Shown: piece after piece, positions 1-5,049 of the stretch
How positions within the stretch are numbered: the first letter of the stretch is position 1
Layout of the letters: each line of letters opens with the position of its first letter
Assembly: GCA_003477185.1 (NCBI GenBank)
Contig: DMTJ01000462.1
Location: 1-5,049, forward strand
DNA: 5,049 nt
DNA from: Lentisphaeria bacterium
GTDB lineage: Bacteria > Verrucomicrobiota > Lentisphaeria > JABSQK01 > UBA12247
Direction: 5' to 3'
Program-made: the position numbers and the translations under genes
The notes under the pieces: generated by a model
Database searches by the model: none
The model's input: the letters and a program-made list of their open reading frames with translations, nothing else
Told to the model about the DNA's origin: nothing

Positions 1-114
1 CTGCCTACCCCCGATTACTCAGTCCAAGATTTGCTGGATGCAGAACGTGAGAATAGTCAGGAGCGCGCCAAAAAACACGCAGCGCAAAGTGGTAATGTGG
101 AGAAAAATTGGTGA
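1..114 (+). CDS. C-terminal end of a Bat-operon TPR (BatC-like) protein, 5' truncated
   Basis: Frame 1 is open from the window edge to TGA at 112-114, followed at once by an in-frame TAA (115-117). The 37 visible residues form a charged, probably helical stretch (DLLDAERENSQERAKKH) and end in NVEKNW. A terminal 'LLDA-E...VEKDW'-like tail is what I recall at the end of TPR-containing BatC or VWA-TPR BatB/C fusion proteins, which sit just upstream of batD in bat operons. The stop codon overlaps the GTG start of the batD-like gene (GTGA), which supports membership of the same operon. The domains that would prove the family (TPR, VWA) lie outside the window, so the name rests on the tail and on position. 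It is real coding sequence with fair certainty; the exact family is less sure. Confidence 0.6.
   Translation: MPTPDYSVQDLLDAERENSQERAKKHAAQSGNVEKNW
99..102 (+). promoter_or_regulatory. Ribosome binding site for the batD-like gene
   Basis: GGAG lies 8 nt before the GTG at 111 and 5 nt before the alternative TTG at 108. The better spacing and the stop/start overlap favour GTG 111. The site is inside the 3' end of the preceding gene, as expected for translational coupling. Confidence 0.55.
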
Positions 115-1916
115 TAACTTCTCGATTTTTGTTGATCATGACCTTGCTTTTCAGCCTGCGCGCTGAAGAGCAGCAAGAAGAATCCCCCCTGCAGGTCACA
201 GCAGCCGCTGAGTCCTTCTATGAAGGGCAAGGCTTTGAGCTACGCGTCACCGCGTTGGCCAAACAGCCGCCGGAAGCGCCCGAGGTTTCGGCTAGTGCGG
301 ACTTCTTCATTCAGTTCATCGGCGAGACCATGGCCAGCCAGGGCGAGAGCAAGCTTTTCTTGTATCGCTATCGCCTCATTCCCACGCGCGATGGCGTGCT
401 GCCTCTGCCGGTCGTGCAAATCCGGATCGAGGCCGAGTTGCACATCAGTGAGCCCGAAGCCATTCGCGTGCTTTCTGCGATCAGCAGCGACGAGCTCAAG
501 CTGGAAGTGGCAGTCGATCGCACGGAGTGCTTTGCTGGCCAGGCGCTGGTTTTGTCTTGCACCTGGTACAGCGCCTTGCCACTGGGCAACATTCGGGCCT
601 TGTATATCTCGGCGCCAATCCTCTCCGATCCTGCCTGGCGGGTGCTGATTCCCGAGTCGGAGCGCGGGCTCTCCGGCAAGAACACGATCGGCCTTCCCGT
701 GGAGGGCCAACGCATCATTGCCCGGGTGCGAGCCTGCACCCTCGACGACAAGCCGTTCCAAGCCATCACCTTCAAGCGGCTACTCATTCCGCTGCGTCAC
801 GGCACGATCTCCATCCCCCCAGTGCGCTTGCTCTGCTCGCATATCCAGGGCCGTCATAAACAAGCCGGTGCCTATCCCAGCTACTTCGACAATGACTTTT
901 TTCATGCGGTCGATGCCAACCAAAATTACAGCCGCCTCAGTGCCCGCAGTACGCCAATATCGCTCAAGGTCGCTCCGGTCCCAGGTGAGGGACGGCCGGT
1001 GGGCTTCAGCGGCGTCCTCGGCCCGTGCGCACTGGACCTCTCCGTGACTGAGCAGCGTCTGACCTTAGGCGATCCGGTGGAAGTCATCCTCTCGCTTACA
1101 AACCATCCGCATCCAGAAGCGCTGCAGCTGCCACCGCTGACCAGAATTGCGGACTTCGCAACCGACTTCATCGTGCCCGAAGAGATTGGCCACGGCCGGA
1201 TCTCTGAAGGGGCTCGTGTCTGGCGCTTCCTGGCTGTGCCGCGGCGCACTGCCGTGACGCAGCTGCCCGCGGTTTCGCTGTCGATTTTTGATCCCGACCA
1301 GCAGCAGTACCGGGAGATTGGCAGCGAGCCCATTTCGATCGTGGTGCTGCCTGATGGTGACCGACATGCATTGGAGATCCCCGGCGAAACAGCAGCTGCC
1401 CGCGAACGCAACGAAGCGGGGCTGTGGCATAATCTCCGCCCGGCAGACGCTGGCTGGCGCGCCCACGGCGCGCGCCTGTTGCTGTTCTTGCTGCCTGTCT
1501 GGCTGCTGCTACCGCTGTTGGCCTTTCTGCTGAGCCGCAGCCCAGCACGTCTGGCACTCCTGCGCAAGACCGATCCCGAGGCCGCTCGCCGAGCCACGGC
1601 TCTGAAGGTGCTAAGGCTCGCCCTGAAGCGCCTCCCCAGCTCCGAACGTGACTGCTACCTGCGGCAAGCTGTGGGGACCTATTTCTCTGCCTACTTCGGC
1701 GGCCTTCCGGGCGCGCTAACCTGCGCCGACATCGAGCGTGGCTTGCAAGCGCGAGGCATCATTCCCGGTGAGTCCCTGTGCGGGATGCTGCGCCAGATTT
1801 ACCATGATGCGGACATCGCAAGATTTGGCCCCGAATCACGCGCCGCTGAGCCATCGCTTTCCATAACTAAGCTTCGAAGCGAGTTCAGACGCCTGGACCG
1901 GGAGTGGTCCGCATGA
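111..1916 (+). CDS. batD: BatD family protein (oxygen-tolerance/aerotolerance operon)
   Basis: A membrane-anchored envelope protein of about 601 residues, matching BatD in architecture. Residues 1-18 (VITSRFLLIMTLLFSLRA) form a short signal peptide. Residues about 25-415 are beta-rich and extracytoplasmic; near 295-330 is the typical BatD stretch 'GRPVGFSGVLGP...LTLGDPVEVILSLTN', and near 345-412 another repeat unit ending in a 'FDPDQQQY...SEPISIVVLP' strand pair. One membrane helix lies at about 455-475, followed by an RxxARLALLRK basic edge and a helical cytoplasmic tail (about 488-601) with 'YLRQAVGTYFSAYFG', 'LTCADIERGLQARG' and 'IYHDADIARFGP', the usual BatD C-terminal pattern. BatD is thought to work with the VWA proteins BatA/BatB and a MoxR ATPase in the envelope; the biochemical role is not settled. 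Start choice: GTG 111 overlaps the preceding TGA and is best spaced from GGAG. TTG 108 would add one residue, and ATG 138 would remove most of the signal peptide. The 3' end overlaps the next gene by 4 bases. Confidence 0.85.
   Translation: MITSRFLLIMTLLFSLRAEEQQEESPLQVTAAAESFYEGQGFELRVTALAKQPPEAPEVSASADFFIQFIGETMASQGESKLFLYRYRLIPTRDGVLPLPVVQIRIEAELHISEPEAIRVLSAISSDELKLEVAVDRTECFAGQALVLSCTWYSALPLGNIRALYISAPILSDPAWRVLIPESERGLSGKNTIGLPVEGQRIIARVRACTLDDKPFQAITFKRLLIPLRHGTISIPPVRLLCSHIQGRHKQAGAYPSYFDNDFFHAVDANQNYSRLSARSTPISLKVAPVPGEGRPVGFSGVLGPCALDLSVTEQRLTLGDPVEVILSLTNHPHPEALQLPPLTRIADFATDFIVPEEIGHGRISEGARVWRFLAVPRRTAVTQLPAVSLSIFDPDQQQYREIGSEPISIVVLPDGDRHALEIPGETAAARERNEAGLWHNLRPADAGWRAHGARLLLFLLPVWLLLPLLAFLLSRSPARLALLRKTDPEAARRATALKVLRLALKRLPSSERDCYLRQAVGTYFSAYFGGLPGALTCADIERGLQARGIIPGESLCGMLRQIYHDADIARFGPESRAAEPSLSITKLRSEFRRLDREWSA
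1900..1904 (+). promoter_or_regulatory. Ribosome binding site for the batE-like gene
   Basis: GGGAG ends 8 nt before the ATG at 1913, inside the last codons of the batD-like gene. It decides the start: an in-frame GTG at 1904 overlaps this site and cannot use it, whereas ATG 1913 is correctly spaced and opens a normal signal peptide. Confidence 0.65.
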
Positions 1917-2692
1917 AGCGACTCACTCTTAGCATGCTGACCGCCCTCCTGTTCGCTGGCATCACGGCCAAGGCCAACCTGGCCTCCGCCGACGAGCGGT
2001 TCGCGCAGGCTCGCGAGGCAATGGCCACAGATCTTGCTCGCGGGCGAGCCTTGTACGAGACAGCTGCGCTGGACTATCTGTCCGCAGTCACGCCCGCCGG
2101 TCCTGAGCGAGGCGTCGCGCTGTACAACGCTGGCAACGCCTTTGCCCTGTCTGGGCAGCCCGGTCCGGCCATCGCCTGCTATCGCCGCGCGGCGCGCGAC
2201 CTGCCGGGGAACCCGTTTCTCGCCGATAACCTGGCCCAGGTTCGCAGCCAAGCTGGTACCGTAGAACGCACGTCCGGGGCGGCCGGATTGTTGCATCGGC
2301 TAATGGGCTGGCATCACCAGCATTGGGGCCTGCGTCTGGGAATTTTGGCTACGTTGTACTTGCTGGGCTGGGGGCTTTTACTCCGCCGGCAATGGCAAGG
2401 AGGGCAGCTGCCCCGCGGCCCGATCATCGCCGCTGGCTTACTAATTCTGCTATTAAGCGGCTCCCTACTCCACACGCTGCTCGACCGGGACAATGCCAAC
2501 GAAGGCGTGGTCATCGTGCGCTCAGTCGAAGGCCGCAAGGGAGATGGCTATGGTTACGAGTCTGCCTTTCTAACCCCGCTGTCTTCCGGTGCGGAGTTCG
2601 CAATCGAGGAGACCCGGGGTCTCTGGTTGCGGGTAGCCCTGACTGACGGCTCCGCTTGCTGGCTACCCCGGGAAGCAGTCGACCTGTTCTAG
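1913..2692 (+). CDS. batE: BatE-like protein: TPR region, two membrane helices, C-terminal SH3-like domain
   Basis: A 259-residue protein with the order of parts known for BatE, the last member of bat operons. Residues 1-21 (MKRLTLSMLTALLFAGITAKA) are a signal peptide, cleavable after AKA or ASA. Residues about 26-115 are helical with a TPR at about 66-110; 'ALYNAGNAFALSGQPGPAIACYRRAARDLPGNPFLADNLAQ' keeps the TPR/BatE pattern (YN-GNA-----G----AI-CYRRA----P----A--NL). Two membrane helices follow at about 138-157 and 169-190, separated by a short Arg-rich cytoplasmic turn (LLRRQWQGGQLPRG). Residues about 198-259 look like a bacterial SH3-like domain: 'GVVIVRSVEGRKGDG', 'LSSGAEFAIEET', 'LWLRVALTDGSACWLPREAVDLF'. 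Both the TPR and SH3 parts should face the periplasm, fitting a protein-protein or cell-wall binding role (inferred). ATG 1913 overlaps the batD TGA as ATGA. It ends in a single TAG, and no Bat gene follows in the window. Confidence 0.8.
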   Translation: MKRLTLSMLTALLFAGITAKANLASADERFAQAREAMATDLARGRALYETAALDYLSAVTPAGPERGVALYNAGNAFALSGQPGPAIACYRRAARDLPGNPFLADNLAQVRSQAGTVERTSGAAGLLHRLMGWHHQHWGLRLGILATLYLLGWGLLLRRQWQGGQLPRGPIIAAGLLILLLSGSLLHTLLDRDNANEGVVIVRSVEGRKGDGYGYESAFLTPLSSGAEFAIEETRGLWLRVALTDGSACWLPREAVDLF

Positions 2693-2791
2693 CTGGCGAA
2701 TATCTGATAATTTCCGTCATCATTCCCTACGCGACCAGCTACATTGCTCGCGTCTATCCGCTCGTAGCCACTCCCACCCAGCGACTGACCC
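2693..2791 (+). other. Intergenic gap between the Bat operon and the membrane-protein gene
   Basis: These 99 bases carry no convincing ORF of their own and no strong stem-loop followed by a T-run. A GATAAT hexamer at 2706-2711 resembles a -10 box, but no good -35 lies 16-18 nt upstream. The bases directly before ATG 2792 (CCCAGCGACTGACCC) contain no purine-rich Shine-Dalgarno. Whether the downstream gene has its own promoter cannot be decided from the sequence. Confidence 0.4.
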
Positions 2792-5049
2792 ATGCCTCAA
2801 GAGCCCACGCAACCAACAGCCCCTGCCAAGCCCTTCGTCCCCGGAGTCACTCTGCTCTCCGTAACTACGATTCTGTGCGGGCTGCTGCTAATCGGATTCA
2901 TGATCCAGATCGGCAATGTCCATGCCGGTGCATCGTTCATGATCGGCGGCTTGTTCGGCCTGCCTCTGCGCCCGGTCATGGTCATGATCCCTCTGATTTT
3001 GCTCTGCGGTGGCATTTGCTATCTTACTAAGCGGCAGCTCTACACCCGCGCTGAGCTGGTCTGCGTGCTCTGCGCGCTGCTCGTGGCGCCGCCGATTATG
3101 ACCGAGGGCTTCTGGAGGTACGCCATAGGAGCCATGGTCACGATCCCGCAATCCTCCAACATGGAGCGACTGGACGGGCTCAGCGACAAGATGTGGCCGC
3201 ACGGCGAGAATATCCTCGCCGATGCGCTGACGCCAGCTGCCATGACGGGCCACGCGTCTTGGGAAGAGTACGAGGTTAACGCTGACGAGCGGGCCTCGGT
3301 CCCGGTGCTGCATAACGAGCAGACTGAAGGAACGGCAATCGTCCGCATCTCCGTACCGGTGTTTAAGGCAGAAGCGGTGAATCTGCTCTTGGAAGAGCCC
3401 TATCTCCTCACAGTGCTGGCTCGCGCAGAGAACCTCGCGCCGGAGTCCTACTACTACTGTCGCATTTTCTACGATGACGAAGGCGACTTCGCGGACGAAG
3501 TGTTTACCTCAAGGGAAGTGGCCGCACCTGGCTTTTTGCACCCGGATGGCTTCCTGCGCAAAGGCAGATATGGCATGAAATTTGCAGCGCGCGTCAAGCA
3601 GACCGCCTATATCGAGTTGGGCCTGGTGGGCGCTGGCCGCGTAGCTTTTGCGGATCTGTCGCTGGTGAATGTGTCTGCCATTACGGAGCTTTACGACGGA
3701 CGCACCTTGGTTTCCAGCGAAACCTTCGAGGCGATGCCGCCCAAGCTTCGTGGTCGGGTCCTGGTCAAGCCGGATTCGATGCTCAGTCTGGCTGGACTCA
3801 AGCTGGTGATGACAGGCTCGATCCCAATTCGCGAGTGGGTCAACCCGGTCATTTTCTGGTTCAGTTTTATTGCTCTACTGCTGGCGGGGACCTTCGCGAT
3901 CGCTGTAATCATGCGCAAGCAATGGCTGGAAAACGAGCGTTATCCCCTGCCAACCGCGCAGATTCCGATTCGCCTGCTCGGGCTCGATGAGCCCTCGGAT
4001 GTGGCTGGCCAGCCAGCCAAGCCGTTCTCTTCGATCTGGACCAACCAGCTGATGTGGACCGGCTTTGGCGTGACCTTATTCTGGTGCCTGATGAAAATCT
4101 GGGCCGCCTATAACTCGAGCGTGCCCAACCTCAGCATCAACGTCCCGATCAGCCCCTACTTCAGCGATCCATCGTGGGGCGAGATGTGGGGCAGCGTGAA
4201 CTTCAAAGTCTGCTCCATTTTCCTGGCGCTGGCGTTGTTTATGGAGCTCAACGTGCTCATGACGCTAGTGCTGGGCTTTTTCCTGTTCCGTGCCCAATAC
4301 TGGTTCGGCCATGCCTATGGGCTGTCCTCCACCGCGGGCTATCCGTTCCAGAGCGACCAAATGAACGGCTCCTATTTGGTATATGCCCTCGTCGTCCTGT
4401 TTTTCACCCGCAAGTATCTCTGGACCGTGCTCAAACGCGCCTGGCAAGGAGGACGCAAGGAGGGCGAGGAGCAGGAAGTCATGAGCTACCGGACTTGCAT
4501 ATTGAGTCTCTTTGCCTGCTATTTCGGTGTCGCGGCTTGGGCTTCTTGGGCGGGCATTGGCGTGACGGGCATGCTGGTATTTTACACGGTGATGCTGCTC
4601 ATCGCCTTCGTAGCTGCAAAGCTTCGGGCCGAATGTGGCGTTCCGTTCAGCACCTACTTTCCGTGGGGCGTGATGGCCTTGGTGCCAATGTTCGGCGGTG
4701 CTCCGCTCATCATTCCTGGCGGCTTTATCTTCATCGCCATCGTCACCGAGCTGTTCGTGATTCGCTCGTTTCTGCTGCTTCCGGGCCTACAACTGGAGAT
4801 CATTGAACTGGGGCGGCGCGCCAAAGTCGTGCCGCGGCAAATGCTCTATGTGTTTGTGCTCGGGCTGTGTGGCGCCTGGCTAATCGGTGGCTGGTTTGTG
4901 CTGTCGAACTCCTACACCACCGGCATGAGCAGCGCCTCAAAAGAAAACAAGGCCCATTGGTTCCGTAGTTATGGTACGTACATCAAGGATACGGACAAGC
5001 TCGCGGCTCCGGTAGCCGTGACCGAAGCCCCAAAGTCCGACAACAAAGG
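2792..5049 (+). CDS. Polytopic membrane protein resembling DUF6785/DUF6784 family, with large extracytoplasmic insertion; 3' truncated
   Basis: This frame is open for 752 codons and runs off the window. ATG 2792 is the first possible start, since an in-frame TGA lies at 2786-2788; no clear ribosome binding site precedes it. Hydrophobic segments lie at about 18-41, 59-79, 86-103, 350-374, 418-437, 472-498, 526-540, 566-609 (probably two), 625-660 (one or two) and 684-705, giving roughly 10-12 helices. Basic residues (TKRQLYTR at 79-86, MRK at 374-376) place the N-terminus inside and residues about 104-348 outside. That outside part is beta-rich, and 'GAGRVAFADLSLVNVS' (280-295) resembles the end of a carbohydrate-binding beta-sandwich. 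After helix 4 comes 'QWLENERYPLPTAQIPIRLL' (377-396), and later 'KLRAECGVPFSTYFPWG' (610-626); I associate such motifs with DUF6785/DUF6784 proteins, whose fold may be transporter-like (OPT-like). Substrate and function are unknown. The tail after 706 is hydrophilic with an Ala/Pro/Lys-rich end, so the stop is probably near. That it is a real membrane protein is near certain; the family name is from memory and moderate. Confidence 0.75.
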   Translation, partial: MPQEPTQPTAPAKPFVPGVTLLSVTTILCGLLLIGFMIQIGNVHAGASFMIGGLFGLPLRPVMVMIPLILLCGGICYLTKRQLYTRAELVCVLCALLVAPPIMTEGFWRYAIGAMVTIPQSSNMERLDGLSDKMWPHGENILADALTPAAMTGHASWEEYEVNADERASVPVLHNEQTEGTAIVRISVPVFKAEAVNLLLEEPYLLTVLARAENLAPESYYYCRIFYDDEGDFADEVFTSREVAAPGFLHPDGFLRKGRYGMKFAARVKQTAYIELGLVGAGRVAFADLSLVNVSAITELYDGRTLVSSETFEAMPPKLRGRVLVKPDSMLSLAGLKLVMTGSIPIREWVNPVIFWFSFIALLLAGTFAIAVIMRKQWLENERYPLPTAQIPIRLLGLDEPSDVAGQPAKPFSSIWTNQLMWTGFGVTLFWCLMKIWAAYNSSVPNLSINVPISPYFSDPSWGEMWGSVNFKVCSIFLALALFMELNVLMTLVLGFFLFRAQYWFGHAYGLSSTAGYPFQSDQMNGSYLVYALVVLFFTRKYLWTVLKRAWQGGRKEGEEQEVMSYRTCILSLFACYFGVAAWASWAGIGVTGMLVFYTVMLLIAFVAAKLRAECGVPFSTYFPWGVMALVPMFGGAPLIIPGGFIFIAIVTELFVIRSFLLLPGLQLEIIELGRRAKVVPRQMLYVFVLGLCGAWLIGGWFVLSNSYTTGMSSASKENKAHWFRSYGTYIKDTDKLAAPVAVTEAPKSDNK

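Noticed and set aside
5..199. Minus-strand 64-codon ORF at the left edge
   Set aside because: It is antisense to the BatC-like tail and the batD signal peptide, with a Ser/Cys/Arg-rich translation and no supporting start signal.
1456..1476. GC-rich inverted repeat (GGCGCGC / GCGCGCC, 7-nt loop)
   Set aside because: It lies inside batD coding sequence just before the membrane helix, has no T-run, and is explained by Arg/Ala/Gly codons in GC-rich DNA.
926..1597. A 223-codon minus-strand ORF opposite the batD-like gene
   Set aside because: The translation is Ser/Arg-rich low complexity with no recognisable motif, and the + strand frame matches BatD along the same region.
2679..2711. Possible promoter with TCGACC and GATAAT
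   Set aside because: The -10-like hexamer is fair, but the spacing to the -35-like element is 21 nt, too long for a standard sigma-70-type promoter, and a chance match is likely.
2897..2950. Short repeat of TTCATGATC
   Set aside because: The two copies encode similar residues (FMIQIG and FMIGG) in adjacent hydrophobic stretches; this is codon coincidence, not a repeat element.
2656..3030. A 124-codon + strand ORF spanning the gap and the start of the last gene
   Set aside because: It begins inside the batE-like gene and continues out of frame through the N-terminal helices of the membrane protein; its translation shows no domain or membrane pattern.
4174..4806. A 210-codon + strand ORF overlapping the last gene in another frame
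   Set aside because: It lies wholly inside the long membrane-protein frame, which has coherent hydrophobic helices. Its own translation is Arg/His/Gly-rich without domain character, typical of a GC-rich shadow frame.

Overview
The window reads as a stretch of a moderately GC-rich (about 60% by eye) Gram-negative-type bacterial chromosome with all genes on the + strand. The gene content is the distal part of a Bat (Bacteroides aerotolerance) operon followed by a large polytopic membrane protein resembling the DUF6785/DUF6784 family. That combination suggests a member of the Planctomycetota-Verrucomicrobiota group, perhaps Opitutae-like. The taxonomic guess rests on family knowledge, not on a marker gene.

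Layout. (1) Positions 1-114 hold the last 37 codons of an upstream gene whose tail resembles the C-terminus of Bat-operon TPR (BatC-like) proteins. (2) 111-1916 encodes a BatD-type protein: signal peptide, long beta-rich extracytoplasmic region, one membrane helix and a helical cytoplasmic tail. (3) 1913-2692 encodes a BatE-type protein: signal peptide, TPR region, two membrane helices and a C-terminal SH3-like domain. (4) 2693-2791 is a short intergenic gap with no convincing terminator or promoter. (5) 2792 to the window end is a 752-codon open reading frame, cut by the window edge, for a multi-pass membrane protein with a large extracytoplasmic insertion.

The first three genes are joined by 4-base stop/start overlaps (GTGA, then ATGA), each with a Shine-Dalgarno-like GGAG about 8 nt upstream, so they are probably translationally coupled and act as one envelope complex. 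In known bat operons a MoxR AAA+ ATPase and VWA-domain proteins (BatA/BatB) precede these genes; they would lie upstream of this window. The fourth gene is separated by 99 nt, lacks a visible ribosome binding site and need not be functionally related.

No RNA genes, mobile elements, CRISPR arrays or phage features were seen. The most unusual point is the roughly 240-residue, beta-rich domain between membrane helices 3 and 4 of the last protein, whose end resembles a carbohydrate-binding beta-sandwich. Nothing in the window clearly amounts to a new system.
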